Source: DAIDKA01 sp036521075
GTDB taxonomy: Bacteria; Pseudomonadota; Gammaproteobacteria; Steroidobacterales; Steroidobacteraceae
NCBI GenBank assembly: GCA_036521075.1
Contig: DATDIL010000068.1
Span: forward strand, 1 to 64,000
Direction of reading: 5' to 3'
DNA: 64,000 bases
The position numbers and the translations under genes were made by a program. Positions within the stretch are counted from its first letter, which is position 1, and every line of letters begins with the position of its first letter. Shown here one piece after another: positions 1-11,600 of this stretch. The notes under the pieces are model-generated. The model was not told the origin of the DNA, ran no database searches, and saw nothing but the letters and a program-made list of their open reading frames with translations.

Positions 1-6
1 CCGACA

Positions 7-735
7 TCAGTGCGGATCCCGCAACTCTTGCGGCACGATGTCCCTGAGCGATGCCTCGTAGCGGTGATCGTGACGGATCACCTTCGGTACCAGCACGCGC
101 GGGACGATGCTCACCGGTTGGTAAACGACGCGCTTCCTGTCGGGGTCGTACAGTACTTCCACGTTGCCGCTCAGAGGAAAGTCCTTGCGGAACGGATGGC
201 CGATGAAACCGTAGTCGGTGAGGATGCGCCGCAGATCCGGATGGTTGCGGAAAAAAATGCCAAACAGATCGAAAGCCTCGCGCTCAAACCAGTTTGCGCA
301 GGCCCAGATATCGACCACGGAATCCACCACCGGTTCCTCTTCGTCCGCACACTTCACCCGCACGCGCAGGCGCTGATTGTTGCTGATCGACAGCAGGTGG
401 TAGACGACAGCGAAGCGGGCGCCTGCGGCGGGTCGCGGCGGCGGGGTGTGTTCTTCGGCCGGCGCCGGTTGGATGCGCGCCCGGCTGAATCCAGTGTCAG
501 TGGCCGAATGGGTCTGCCAGGTCTCGAGACGAAACTGCGAATAATCGACCACGGTCACATCGATGAGCGTCTCGAACTTCAGCTCCGGTGCGTCACGCAG
601 GCTACGCGCGACATCGAGCAGCGCAGCAGCGGCCACCTCGATCGTCACTTCCTCGGCTAAGCTCGGAACGCGCGTGGCGCGCCCCTGCAGCTGCGCGTCC
701 ACGTGGCGCGCGAGTGCCTCAATGTGCTCGCTCAA
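7..735 (-). CDS. nuoC: NADH-quinone oxidoreductase subunit C
   Basis: Subunit of the peripheral (matrix-like) arm of respiratory complex I, which carries electrons from NADH to quinone. The 242-residue product has the family signature around residues 167-188 (DLRRILTDYGFIGHPFRKDF) and the preceding EREAFDLFGI segment near 151-160. A proline/alanine-rich insertion at about 89-105 is not part of the usual core and looks like a lineage-specific loop. It follows nuoB by 18 bp in the order nuoA-nuoB-nuoC, all on the minus strand. The stop TGA shares bases with an ATG at 7-5, the likely start of nuoD, which leaves the window. NuoC is separate from NuoD here, unlike the fused NuoCD of E. coli. Confidence 0.96.
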   Translation of the reverse strand: MSEHIEALARHVDAQLQGRATRVPSLAEEVTIEVAAAALLDVARSLRDAPELKFETLIDVTVVDYSQFRLETWQTHSATDTGFSRARIQPAPAEEHTPPPRPAAGARFAVVYHLLSISNNQRLRVRVKCADEEEPVVDSVVDIWACANWFEREAFDLFGIFFRNHPDLRRILTDYGFIGHPFRKDFPLSGNVEVLYDPDRKRVVYQPVSIVPRVLVPKVIRHDHRYEASLRDIVPQELRDPH

Positions 736-753
736 TTCTAAGTACTCCGCAAT

Positions 754-1266
754 CTAACTGGCTGCGCGCACACCTGGGAAGATGGTGCTGGTACGCTGGA
801 TCTTCTTCTGCAACTGGATGATGCCGTAGATCAGCGCCTCGGCCGTGGGCGGACATCCGGGGACGTACACATCCACCGGTACGATACGATCACAGCCGCG
901 CACGACCGCATACGAATAGTGATAGTAGCCACCGCCATTGGCGCAGGACCCCATCGAAATCACCCAACGCGGCTCGGGCATCTGGTCATAGACCTTGCGC
1001 AGCGGCGCGGCCATCTTGTTGACCAGGGTGCCGGCAACAATCATGACGTCCGATTGGCGCGGGCTGGGACGAAATACGACACCGAAACGGTCGGTGTCAT
1101 AACGGGAGGCGCCGGCGTGCATCATCTCCACCGCGCAGCAGGCGAGCCCGAAGGTCATGGGCCACAACGAACCGGTGCGCGCCCAATTGACGAGGCTGTC
1201 GACCTGTGTGGTCAGAAACCCGCGCTCGGCGAAACCCTCCGGTCCATCCTCCGCGTCTAATCCCAC
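754..1266 (-). CDS. nuoB: NADH-quinone oxidoreductase subunit B
   Basis: Complex I subunit holding the terminal 4Fe-4S cluster N2 next to the quinone site. The cluster cysteines are visible in GLACCAVEMM (Cys43, Cys44), SMGSCANGGG (Cys108) and YVPGCPPTAE (Cys138). I place the start at a GTG at 1266 because an AAGGAG Shine-Dalgarno lies 7 bases upstream, giving 170 residues. A further GTG at 1287 would add seven residues with no such site. The start overlaps the 3' end of nuoA by 10 bp, which fits translational coupling within the nuo operon. Length and motifs are normal for the family. Confidence 0.96.
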   Translation of the reverse strand: MGLDAEDGPEGFAERGFLTTQVDSLVNWARTGSLWPMTFGLACCAVEMMHAGASRYDTDRFGVVFRPSPRQSDVMIVAGTLVNKMAAPLRKVYDQMPEPRWVISMGSCANGGGYYHYSYAVVRGCDRIVPVDVYVPGCPPTAEALIYGIIQLQKKIQRTSTIFPGVRAAS

Positions 1267-1625
1267 TCCAGCGCTCCTTTCTTCCACTCGTAGATGAAGC
1301 CGACGACGAGTATCCCGAGGAAGATGCCCATCGCGAGCAGCCCGAACGTGCCGATCTTGGCAAGGGCCACCGCCCAGGGGAACAGGAACGCGATCTCGAG
1401 ATCAAAAACGATGAACAGGATGGCGACCAGGTAGTAGCGCACGTCGAAGCGCATGCGCGCATCTTCATACGGTTCGAAACCGCACTCGTACGGCGAGAGC
1501 TTCTCCGTGTCGCCTTTCGAACGGGTCGACAGGCGGCCGAGAAGTGAACCCAGGCCGAGCATGATTGCCGCGAGGCCCGAGGCAATGATCAGAAAGATCA
1601 GGACCGGTAGGTAATTACCCAGCAT
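1257..1625 (-). CDS. nuoA: NADH-quinone oxidoreductase subunit A
   Basis: Small membrane subunit of complex I and the first gene of the nuo operon. The 122-residue protein has three hydrophobic helices (about 7-29, 66-86 and 91-112). Between helices 1 and 2 is the conserved loop with LSPYECGFEP, and then ARMRFDVRYYLVAILFIVFD, the typical NuoA/ND3 signature. The ATG start at 1625 is the only sensible one. The gene overlaps nuoB by 10 bp and lies 58 bp downstream of a tRNA-Leu gene on the same strand, so it could be read both from its own promoter and from read-through of the glmM-tpiA-secG-tRNA unit. Confidence 0.95.
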   Translation of the reverse strand: MLGNYLPVLIFLIIASGLAAIMLGLGSLLGRLSTRSKGDTEKLSPYECGFEPYEDARMRFDVRYYLVAILFIVFDLEIAFLFPWAVALAKIGTFGLLAMGIFLGILVVGFIYEWKKGALEWD

Positions 1626-1658
1626 GCTCTTAAATCTGCACAGCCAAATGCTGCAGCG

Positions 1659-1667
1659 ATTGTACCA
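1659..1667 (-). promoter_or_regulatory. possible extended -10 promoter for the nuo operon
   Basis: On the minus strand TGGTACAAT gives an extended -10 element (TGn plus TACAAT) about 34 bases before the nuoA ATG. No good -35 hexamer is seen at the usual distance, where the CCA end of the tRNA gene lies. It is a weak prediction based on one element. Confidence 0.3.
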
Positions 1668-1683
1668 GCCATAACCAAAGATG

Positions 1684-1768
1684 TGGTGCCGACGGCCGGA
1701 CTCGAACCGGCACGCCTTGCGGCGTTAGCACCTCAAGCTAGTGTGTCTACCAATTCCACCACGTCGGC
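1684..1768 (-). tRNA. tRNA-Leu (GAG)
   Basis: An 85-nt class II tRNA with encoded CCA. The acceptor stem pairs GCCGACG with CGTCGGC. The D-arm reads TGGTGGAATTGGTAGACAC, which is typical of tRNA-Leu. The anticodon stem CTAGC/GCTAA (outer pair mismatched) closes the loop TTGAGGT, giving anticodon GAG, which reads CTC/CTT. A short variable arm (GCCGCAAGGCG) and the T-arm GGTTCGAGTCC follow. It sits between secG and nuoA on the same strand, a position also used in pseudomonads and xanthomonads. Confidence 0.97.
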
Positions 1769-1786
1769 ATTGATCGCAAAAGGAAA

Positions 1787-2143
1787 CTACTTCGGCGCGC
1801 TCCCGGCCGCAGCGGCAGGCGCCGAGCCGGGCACCGAGAAGGTGACCGGACTTGACGCGGCAGGCGCAGTCTCGCCCGCCGTATCAAAAATTGTTTTCGG
1901 TGCTTCGGCCTTCTTGTTGCCCATGTAGGCCAGCGCCAGACTGTTCACCATGAACACGGCGACGAGTATGGCGGTCGCGCGCGACAGCGCAGTGCCCGCG
2001 CCACGCGCACCGAACACCGTGCCGGATGCGCCCGCGCCAAAGCCTGCGCCGGCATCCGCGCCCTTGCCGCGCTGGATCAGCACCAGCCCGATGATGAAAG
2101 CGCAGCTGATGAACTGCACAGCGGATAAAACAATATGCAACAT
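1787..2143 (-). CDS. secG: preprotein translocase subunit SecG
   Basis: Auxiliary subunit of the SecYEG channel in the inner membrane, which assists SecA-driven export. The 118-residue product has two membrane helices (about 4-22 and 52-75) flanking the conserved Gly/Ala-rich loop with IQRGKGADAGAGFGAGASGT, the SecG hallmark. The C-terminal tail (about 80-118) is rich in alanine, proline and serine and is presumably disordered. The gene follows tpiA by 46 bp and precedes tRNA-Leu, the classical tpiA-secG-tRNA-Leu order. ATG start. Confidence 0.96.
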   Translation of the reverse strand: MLHIVLSAVQFISCAFIIGLVLIQRGKGADAGAGFGAGASGTVFGARGAGTALSRATAILVAVFMVNSLALAYMGNKKAEAPKTIFDTAGETAPAASSPVTFSVPGSAPAAAAGSAPK

Positions 2144-2189
2144 CGTTTACGAACCTGCTCCACTAGCGACCGACATGCCGCCAGTCCCG

Positions 2190-2945
2190 TCAGCGACCGG
2201 CCGCTGCCAGGATGGCCAAAAACTCTCCTGCCTTTAACGAGGCGCCCCCGATCAGACCACCGTCGACATCGGGCATCGCGAACAGCTGCGCCGCATTACC
2301 CGCGTTCACGCTGCCGCCGTAGAGGATACGCACCTCGTCGGCAATTTTAGCATCCTGCCGCGCCAAGTGCCCGCGGATGAACGCGTGCACTTCCTGGGCC
2401 TGTTCGGGGCTCGCGGTCAGCCCCGTACCAATGGCCCAACACGGCTCATAGGCAATCACAGCCCCGCCGAAGCCTGTTGCCCCGCAGCGCTCCAGCACGG
2501 CGTCCAGCTGCCGCCCGATGACTGCCAGTTGCTGGCCAGCCTTGCGCTCGGCCAGGCGCTCCCCGACACACAGGATCGGCGTGAGCTGCGCGCGCGCGGC
2601 TGCAAACTTGCGGGCCACGACCTGATCGTCCTCGCCTTGCACCTGGCGCCGCTCGGAGTGACCGACGATCACGTACTTGCACTGCAGGTCCAGCAGCATC
2701 GCCGCGGACACCTCGCCTGTGTAGGCGCCCTTGGTCTCGGCGCTGACATTCTGCGCTCCCAGGGCAACCGGCAGTTCGGCCGCCTGCAGCAAAGTCGCGA
2801 CCTGCGACAGGTACACATGCGGGGGGCACACGGCGCACTGCGCGCTTGTCCTCGGGAACGCTTCCGCGAGCGCTTCAATGAGCTTGGCGTTCTCGGCGCA
2901 CGAGCCGTGCATCTTCCAGTTGCCGGCGACTAAAGGCTGTCGCAT
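2190..2945 (-). CDS. tpiA: triosephosphate isomerase
   Basis: Interconverts dihydroxyacetone phosphate and glyceraldehyde 3-phosphate in glycolysis and gluconeogenesis. The 251-residue TIM-barrel protein has all catalytic landmarks: Lys11 in GNWKMHG, His96 in IVGHSERR, and Glu167 in AYEPCWAIGTG, followed by the phosphate loop (YGGSVNAGNA near 220-230). Length is normal for the family. It lies between glmM (91 bp upstream) and secG (46 bp downstream) on the same strand, so co-transcription is likely. Confidence 0.98.
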   Translation of the reverse strand: MRQPLVAGNWKMHGSCAENAKLIEALAEAFPRTSAQCAVCPPHVYLSQVATLLQAAELPVALGAQNVSAETKGAYTGEVSAAMLLDLQCKYVIVGHSERRQVQGEDDQVVARKFAAARAQLTPILCVGERLAERKAGQQLAVIGRQLDAVLERCGATGFGGAVIAYEPCWAIGTGLTASPEQAQEVHAFIRGHLARQDAKIADEVRILYGGSVNAGNAAQLFAMPDVDGGLIGGASLKAGEFLAILAAAGR

Positions 2946-3036
2946 GTCCTACCCCCGCCGCTGCCAGTGCGCCCTAAAAAAGGGCGCGCGATCATAGCCA
3001 TGCGGCCGCCGCGTTGCAATTAACTTGCGCCTAAGC

Positions 3037-4371
3037 TCAGGCCACAGCGGCACGCACCACCGCGGCGAGTTCATCCGCGTAGGCCCGGGTTGCCCGTTCA
3101 TCGCGCCCCTCCACCATGACCCGGATGACCGGTTCGGTACCCGAGGGCCGCAGCACCACCCGCCCCTCGCCCGCCAGTCGCGACTCGATGCTGCGGACGC
3201 TGTTTTGAATGGCGGGCACCGTGGCCGGGTCGAAACGCTGGGCAACCTTCACGTTCAGCAGCACCTGCGGGAAGCGCTCCATGCCTGCGGCCAGCTCCGC
3301 CAGGGTCTGGCGGGTGCGTTTCATGATGGACAGGACCTGCAGGGCGCTGATCAGGGCGTCGCCCGTGGTGGTCTGGTCCAGACACAGAATATGTCCGGAG
3401 GTTTCCCCGCCGAGCACGCCGCCGGTCTCACGCAGCAGCCCAAGCACGTAGCGGTCCCCGACCGCGGCGCGCTGGAAATCGATGCCCTGGGCCTTCAGGG
3501 CCTGTTCGAGCCCGAAGTTGCTCATGACCGTACCGACCACCGGACCGGCGAGGGTGCCCTCGCGCTGGCGGGCGCGCGCCATGATGTACAGCAGCTGGTC
3601 CCCATCCACGACACGCCCCAGATGATCGACCATGACCAGCCGGTCGCCGTCCCCATCCAGGGCAATGCCCACGTCGGCCCGAACGCCCGGCACCGTCAGC
3701 TGCAGCAGCTGTGGCGCCATCGAGCCGCAGCCATCGTTGATGTTGCGACCGTTCGGCGAGCAGCCCACCGGCACGATTTCAGCGCCCAGATCGGTCAGTA
3801 CGCGCGGTCCGACCTTGTACGCCGCGCCATTGGCGCAATCGATGACGATTTTCATGCCCGCAAGGTCCACGCCGGAAGGCATCGTGCCGGCGCAGAATTC
3901 CTGGTAAGCCACGCGGGATCTGTCCACGCGCGAAGCACGGCCCAGCAGGCCCGACTCGCGGGTCACCGGGCCGCGCGCCAGTTGCGTCTCGATCTGCTCC
4001 TCGAACTCGTCGGAGAGCTTGCCGCCTTCGGCATCGAAGAACTTGATGCCGTTGTCATCGAAGGTATTGTGCGAGGCGCTGATCACCACACCACATCTGC
4101 ACTCGAATTTGCGCGTCAGGTAGGCGATTCCGGGCGTGGGCAGCGGACCGATCAGCAGCACATCGACGCCTGCGGCCACGAAGCCCGCCTCCAGCGCCGA
4201 CTCAAACATATACCCCGACAGTCGCGTGTCCTTGCCGATGAGCACCTTGCCGCCCTTCGGGGCGAGCACATGGGCCGCGGCGCTGGCGAGGTTCAAGGCG
4301 AAATCGACCGTCATGGGATGCTGTCCCACCCGCCCGCGGATGCCATCGGTGCCGAAAAACTCCCGTGCCAA
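3037..4371 (-). CDS. glmM: phosphoglucosamine mutase
   Basis: Converts glucosamine 6-phosphate to glucosamine 1-phosphate on the route to UDP-GlcNAc for peptidoglycan and LPS. The 444-residue protein starts AREFFGTDGIRGRVG. It has the phosphoserine loop VVISASHNTFDDNGIKFF with Ser100 as the phospho-acceptor, the metal loop DGDGDRLVMVD (about 240-250) and the C-terminal phosphate-binding RPSGTEPVIRVMVEG. The start is TTG at 4371, with GGAG eight bases upstream inside the end of folP; the two genes are separated by only 3 bp. The folP-glmM pairing downstream of ftsH is common in gammaproteobacteria. Confidence 0.97.
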   Translation of the reverse strand: MAREFFGTDGIRGRVGQHPMTVDFALNLASAAAHVLAPKGGKVLIGKDTRLSGYMFESALEAGFVAAGVDVLLIGPLPTPGIAYLTRKFECRCGVVISASHNTFDDNGIKFFDAEGGKLSDEFEEQIETQLARGPVTRESGLLGRASRVDRSRVAYQEFCAGTMPSGVDLAGMKIVIDCANGAAYKVGPRVLTDLGAEIVPVGCSPNGRNINDGCGSMAPQLLQLTVPGVRADVGIALDGDGDRLVMVDHLGRVVDGDQLLYIMARARQREGTLAGPVVGTVMSNFGLEQALKAQGIDFQRAAVGDRYVLGLLRETGGVLGGETSGHILCLDQTTTGDALISALQVLSIMKRTRQTLAELAAGMERFPQVLLNVKVAQRFDPATVPAIQNSVRSIESRLAGEGRVVLRPSGTEPVIRVMVEGRDERATRAYADELAAVVRAAVA

Positions 4372-4374
4372 GAT

Positions 4375-5208
4375 TTACACTCCTGCCTGCACCGCGTGTG
4401 CGACCTTCAATGCGTCCACCGTCTCCTCAACGTCGTGGGCCCGGATGATATGCGCGCCGCGCAGCACCGCGGCCACGGCCAGCGCCAGGCTTCCCGCCAG
4501 CCGGCGCCCGTCCGTTCGCCCCGTAATGACGGCGATGGTTGACTTGCGGGACATGCCCAACAGCACCGGCAGCCGCAGTGAGACAAACTCCGGCAGCTGC
4601 CGCACCAGCGCCAGATTGTGCGCCACTGTCTTGCCAAAGCCGAATCCCGGATCGATGACGATACGGTCGCGGCCGATGCCCGCGGCCTCGCAGGCGGCCA
4701 CGCGCCGGCGCAAGAAGAGTTTCACATCGGCCACGACGTCCGCGTACTCGGGCCGCTGCTGCATGGTCTGCGGCTCACCTTGCATGTGCACCACGCACAC
4801 CGCGCACTGCGATGCGGCCACCGCCTCGAGCGCCCCCGGACGCTGCAGGCCGCGCACATCGTTGATCAGACTCGCGCCCGCAGCCACCGCGGCAAGGATC
4901 ACCTCAGGGGTGCTCGTATCCACCGACACGATGGCATGGCCGCCACGCGCCAGCCGCTCGATCACGGGAATTACCCGGCGCAGCTCCTCCTCCACGCTGA
5001 CCGCAGGCGCGCCCGGGCGGGTGGATTCCCCGCCAACATCGATGATCGCGGCGCCGGCTTCGATCAGGGCCTGCGCATGCTCGAGGGCACGCGCATGGCT
5101 CACGTACCGGCCGCCATCGGAAAAAGAGTCGGGCGTGACATTGAGCACACCCATGACCTTCGGACGGGTCAAATCAAGCAGGGTTGAACCACAGCGCAGC
5201 TGCATCAT
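4375..5208 (-). CDS. folP: dihydropteroate synthase
   Basis: Condenses p-aminobenzoate with 6-hydroxymethyl-dihydropterin pyrophosphate in folate synthesis; it is the sulfonamide target. The product has the two family signatures, VMGVLNVTPDSFSDGG near the N-terminus and DVGGESTRPGAPAV near 60-73. Further conserved blocks are NDVRGL, DPGFGFGKT and LLGMSRKS. Three starts are close together: TTG 5217, ATG 5208 and ATG 5205. The last aligns best with E. coli FolP, so the N-terminus is uncertain by up to four residues. It lies between ftsH (69 bp upstream) and glmM. Confidence 0.96.
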   Translation of the reverse strand: MMQLRCGSTLLDLTRPKVMGVLNVTPDSFSDGGRYVSHARALEHAQALIEAGAAIIDVGGESTRPGAPAVSVEEELRRVIPVIERLARGGHAIVSVDTSTPEVILAAVAAGASLINDVRGLQRPGALEAVAASQCAVCVVHMQGEPQTMQQRPEYADVVADVKLFLRRRVAACEAAGIGRDRIVIDPGFGFGKTVAHNLALVRQLPEFVSLRLPVLLGMSRKSTIAVITGRTDGRRLAGSLALAVAAVLRGAHIIRAHDVEETVDALKVAHAVQAGV

Positions 5209-5277
5209 CGGCACCAAGAAGCAAGGCTGCCTGCCTTTGTGAAGGCGACCCTGGACGGCGGAACTTTAAGTAACGGC

Positions 5278-7194
<1,917 letters not shown>

Positions 7195-7238
7195 GGAATC
7201 ATCCTTATTAAAGCTCCAATTTCGCTCATTGATCGAAC

Positions 7239-7865
7239 CTACACTATCGTGAAGTCCTTCGCCAGCAAGTACAGCTCAGGACTGCGGGCGCGCGACGCCT
7301 CGGGTTTGAGCATCCGGACCTTTGCAAATCGTTGCCGCGCGGCCGCCAGCAGTTCGCTGAATCCAGAGCCCTGGAAGACCTTGATCAGGGCCATACCCCC
7401 CGGTTTCAAGACCTTACCGGCCATATCCAGGGCCAGTTCCGCAAGATACATCGACCGCGGCTGATCGATCGCGTCGATTCCGCTCAAGTTCGGGGCCATA
7501 TCCGAGAGCAGAACGTCCACCCCGCGCGCCGGCAGCAGGGCCCGCAGCGCCGCCACCACGGCCTCCTCCCGGAAATCCCCCTGTACGAACTGCACCCCCA
7601 CGATCGGATCCATGGGCAGTATATCCGTGGCCACCACGCGACCGTCGCGGCCAACGCGCCGCGCCGCGTACTGACTCCAGGCCCCGGGCGCGGCCCCCAG
7701 GTCCACGCAGACCTGCCCCGGCCGCAACAATTTCTCGCGCCGATCGAGTTCCTCGAGTTTGTAGATGGCCCGCGAGCGAAACCCGGCCGCCCGGGCCTTT
7801 TTCACAAAGGGGTCGGCGAAATGTTCCTGCAGCCAGCGGTCACTGCTCTTGGAGCGCCGTGCCAC
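7239..7865 (-). CDS. rlmE: 23S rRNA (uridine2552-2'-O)-methyltransferase
   Basis: RrmJ/FtsJ-type enzyme that methylates the ribose of U2552 in the A-loop of 23S rRNA, aiding 50S maturation. The 208-residue Rossmann protein has the SAM loop VDLGAAPGAWSQ (about 54-65), the SDMAPN block (about 120-125) and LIKVFQGSGF (about 160-169), which supply the Asp and Lys of the K-D-K-E tetrad. The start is GTG at 7865. It is divergent from yhbY across a 33-bp gap and upstream of ftsH, the same three-gene layout as in E. coli. Confidence 0.96.
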   Translation of the reverse strand: MARRSKSSDRWLQEHFADPFVKKARAAGFRSRAIYKLEELDRREKLLRPGQVCVDLGAAPGAWSQYAARRVGRDGRVVATDILPMDPIVGVQFVQGDFREEAVVAALRALLPARGVDVLLSDMAPNLSGIDAIDQPRSMYLAELALDMAGKVLKPGGMALIKVFQGSGFSELLAAARQRFAKVRMLKPEASRARSPELYLLAKDFTIV

Positions 7866-7898
7866 TTCTAGGTCACCTGAGCCGTTACAATTGCCGCC

Positions 7899-8234
7899 AT
7901 GGAATTATCCGAAAATCAGCGCCGCTTTCTGCGCGGCCGCGCGCACGTCCTGAAACCCACCATCCGGATCGGCGGCAAGGGCCTGACCGACGCCGTGGCC
8001 ACGGAAACCGCGCGCGCACTGCATGACCATGAACTCATCAAGGTGCGCGCCTCCGCGGTCGCCCGCACCGCCCGCGATGCCATGTTCGCGGATCTCGCGC
8101 AGCGCACCGGTAGCGCGCTCGTCGACCGCATCGGACATATCGCCGTCCTGTACCGGGCGAATGTCGCCAAGCCGGGGCTGATCATTCCTGATCCGAAGGG
8201 GCCGCAGCCGAAGGCCTCGACCCTCAAGTCTTGA
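7899..8234 (+). CDS. yhbY: CRM-domain RNA-binding protein YhbY
   Basis: Small ribosome-assembly factor that binds 50S precursors. The 111-residue protein is essentially one CRM domain: an N-terminal helix (LSENQRRFLRGRAHVL), a GxxG-type loop in IRIGGKGLTDAV, and a C-terminal sheet with VDRIGHIAVLYRAN. Start ATG at 7899. It is transcribed divergently from rlmE, and its 3' end overlaps the 3' end of greA by 11 bp in a tail-to-tail arrangement. Length matches the family (about 97-110 residues). Confidence 0.94.
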   Translation: MELSENQRRFLRGRAHVLKPTIRIGGKGLTDAVATETARALHDHELIKVRASAVARTARDAMFADLAQRTGSALVDRIGHIAVLYRANVAKPGLIIPDPKGPQPKASTLKS

Positions 8235-8697
8235 CGGCGACGATTTCGTACGACTTGGTGCCACCGGGGGTAGCCACGTCCACGATATCGCCCTCGCACT
8301 TCGCGACCAGCGCGCGCGCGATCGGCGATGTCACCGAAATGCGCCCGGCCTTAAGGTCAGCCTCGTCCTCGCCGACGATCTGGTAGCTCACCTGTGCGCC
8401 GCTGTCCTGATCCTCCAGCTGCACCACCGCGCCGAAGACCACCCGGCCATTCTTTGGCAGCGTGCTCGGATCGATGATTTCAGCGGTCGACATCTTCGCC
8501 TCGATCTCCTGGATGCGGCCCTCGATGAATCCTTGCTGCTCGCGCGCCGCATGGTATTCGGCGTTTTCCGACAGGTCCCCGTGGGCGCGGGCCTCCGCGA
8601 TGGCCTTGATGACATTGGGCCGGTCCTGGGACTTCAGTCGCTTCAGTTCCGTGCGCAGCGCTTCGGCACCGCGCACCGTCATGGGAGTACGTTTCAT
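8224..8697 (-). CDS. greA: transcription elongation factor GreA
   Basis: Binds the RNA polymerase secondary channel and stimulates cleavage of backtracked RNA. The 157-residue protein has the N-terminal coiled coil with the conserved tip (EARAHGDLSENAEYHAAREQ near 35-54) and the C-terminal FKBP-like domain ending with PIARALVAKCEGDIVDV. The ATG start overlaps the carB stop as ATGA, so translation is probably coupled to the carAB operon. carA-carB-greA is a known order in pseudomonads and related bacteria. Confidence 0.97.
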   Translation of the reverse strand: MKRTPMTVRGAEALRTELKRLKSQDRPNVIKAIAEARAHGDLSENAEYHAAREQQGFIEGRIQEIEAKMSTAEIIDPSTLPKNGRVVFGAVVQLEDQDSGAQVSYQIVGEDEADLKAGRISVTSPIARALVAKCEGDIVDVATPGGTKSYEIVAVKT

Positions 8698-11600
8698 ACG
8701 CCGCGGATCTCCTGATGCAGGTCGGCGAGGCGATTGACCTCGACTTCATCGATATGTTCGAGGGCCTCGCAGGTCGCCAGGGCCGCGGCCAGCGTCGTGT
8801 AGTAGGTAATGCGACGATGGACCGCTTCACGACGGATCGAATTGGACTCCAGGATGGCCTGCTTGCCTTCCGTGGTGTTCACGATGAGGTCGATCTCATC
8901 ATTCTTGATCATGTCGACGATGTGCGGGCGACCCTCGCGCACCTTGTTCGCACGGCGACAGGCAATCCCGGATGCCTCGAGAACCTGCGCCGTGCCAGTG
9001 GTGGCCACGATCGTGAAACCGTAGCCGATCAGGCGGCGCGCCAGATCCACCGCACCGGCCTTGTCGCGCTCGCGCACGCTGATCAGGCATACGCCGTTGC
9101 GCGGCAGGGTGACCCCGGAGGCGGACTGTGCCTTGGCGTACGCCTCGCCAAAGGTGCGACCCGTGCCCATGACTTCCCCGGTCGACTTCATTTCCGGACC
9201 CAGGATCGGATCGGCCTCCGGGAATTTCGCGAACGGGAAGACTGCCTCTTTCACCGAGAAGTACGGCGGCACGCGCTCGAGCGTGGCATCGAGCTGCGCG
9301 AGGCTGCGACCAATCATGGTGCGTGCAGCGATCTTCGCCAGCGCCAGACCCGTGGTCTTCGATACGAACGGCACCGTGCGCGAGGCGCGCGGATTCACTT
9401 CCAGCACGTACACCACCCCGTTCTGCACGGCGAACTGGATATTCATCAGGCCCACGACATTCAGCGCCATCGCCAGCTTGCGGGTCTGGTCACGAATTTC
9501 ATCCTGGGTGGCGCGAGTGAGGCTGAACGGCGGCAGCGAACTGCCCGAGTCACCCGAGTGCACGCCGGCTTGTTCGACATGCTCCATGATGCCGCCGATC
9601 AGCACCTGCTCACCATCGCACACCGCATCCACGTCTACCTCGATGGCCACGTCCAGGAATCGGTCAAGCAGTACCGGACTGTCATTGGAGACACGCACCG
9701 CGACGGTCATGTAGGTGCGCAGGTCCTCTTCGGTGAATACTACTTCCATGGCGCGACCACCGAGCACATACGAGGGTCGGACCACCAGCGGGAAGCCCAC
9801 TTCCCGCGCCAGGCGCACCGCCTGTTCCTCGGTACGCGCCGTCGCGTTCGCCGGTTGCTTGAGACCTAAGTTGCGCACCAGCAGCTGGAAACGCTCGCGA
9901 TCCTCGGCCACGTCGATCGAATCCGGGCTGGTGCCGATGATGGGCGCACCGGCCTCCTCCAGGGCCCGCGACAGCTTCAGGGGTGTCTGCCCGCCGAACT
10001 GCACAATCACCCCTTCGGGCTTCTCCTTCTCCAGGATTTCCAGCACATCCTCGAGGGTGAGCGGCTCGAAGTACAACCGGTCGGAGGTGTCATAGTCAGT
10101 CGAGACTGTCTCCGGATTGCAATTGACCATGATGGTCTCGAAACCATCCTCGCGCAGTGCGAGCGCCGCGTGCACGCAGCAGTAGTCGAATTCGATGCCC
10201 TGGCCGATGCGGTTCGGTCCACCGCCCAAGATCATGATCTTGCGGCGGTTGGTGGGACTGGCCTCGCACTCCTCCTCGTAGGTTGAGTACATGTAGGCGG
10301 TCGAGGTCGCAAATTCGGCCGCGCAGGTATCCACCCGCTTGTACACGGGCCGGATATCCAGTTCATGGCGGCGCTGACGCACGGCCTTCTCGACCACTCC
10401 CACCAGCCGCGCCAGGCGCCCATCCGAGAAGCCCTTGCGCTTCAGGCCCCGCAGCCGCTCGGCGGACAGTCCGCTCATGCCGCGCTCGGCGACCTGTTTT
10501 TCCTCCCGCACCAGATCTTCCAGCTGCGCGAGGAACCACGGATCGATATGCGTGAGCTCCTGGATCTTCTCGAACGACCAGCCGGCCCGGAACGCATCCG
10601 CCGTGAACAGCAGCCGGTTGGCGCCCGGTACCCGCAGTTCGTATTCCAGCCTGGCTGAGGTTTCATCATTGAGGGGCAGGCTCAGCTGCTCCCCCAAGCC
10701 ATCCAATCCGGTCTCCAGCCCGCGCAGCGCTTTGTGCAGCGATTCCTGGAAAGTGCGGCCAATGGCCATGACCTCACCCACGGACTTCATCTGCGTCGTC
10801 AGCCGATCATTCGCGGCCGGGAACTTCTCGAAGGTGAAGCGCGGAATCTTCGTCACCACATAGTCGATCGAAGGCTCGAAGGATGCCGGGGTTGCGCCCC
10901 CGGTGATGTCATTGCGCAGTTCATCCAGCGTGTAGCCGATGGCCAGTTTCGCGGCAATCTTCGCGATCGGAAATCCCGTCGCCTTCGAGGCCAGTGCCGA
11001 GGAGCGCGACACGCGCGGGTTCATCTCGATGACGAGCAGCCGTCCATCCTGCGGGTTGACCGCGAACTGCACATTCGAACCACCGGTCTCCACGCCGATC
11101 TTGCGCAGTACGGCGATGGAGGCGTCACGCATGCGCTGGTATTCCTTGTCCGTCAGCGTCTGGGCCGGAGCGACGGTGATGGAGTCGCCGGTGTGCACGC
11201 CCATCGGATCCAGGTTCTCGATCGAACAGATGATGATGCAGTTGTCCTTGCGATCCCGGACCACCTCCATCTCGTACTCTTTCCAGCCAATGACGGCCTC
11301 TTCGAGCAAAACCTCGCTGGTGGGCGAGGCATCGAGCCCACGCGCCAGGATGGTTTCGAACTCCTCGCGGTTGTAGGCGATGCCGCCGCCGCTGCCGCCC
11401 ATGGTGAAGGAGGGGCGGATCACCACCGGATAGCCTATATCCCCGATGGCGCCGTTGGCCTCCTCGAGGTTGTGCGCGATGCGCGAGCGGGGCGTTTCCA
11501 GACCGATCTCGCGCATGGCATCGCGGAACTGCTCGCGGTCCTCGGCCATGTCGATGGCCGAGCGCGACGCGGCGATCAGTTCCACGCCATACTTGTCCAG

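Noticed and set aside
3025..4542. 505-codon open frame on the plus strand
   Set aside because: It lies wholly antisense to glmM and the end of folP, has no family motifs and a composition typical of a GC-rich shadow frame.
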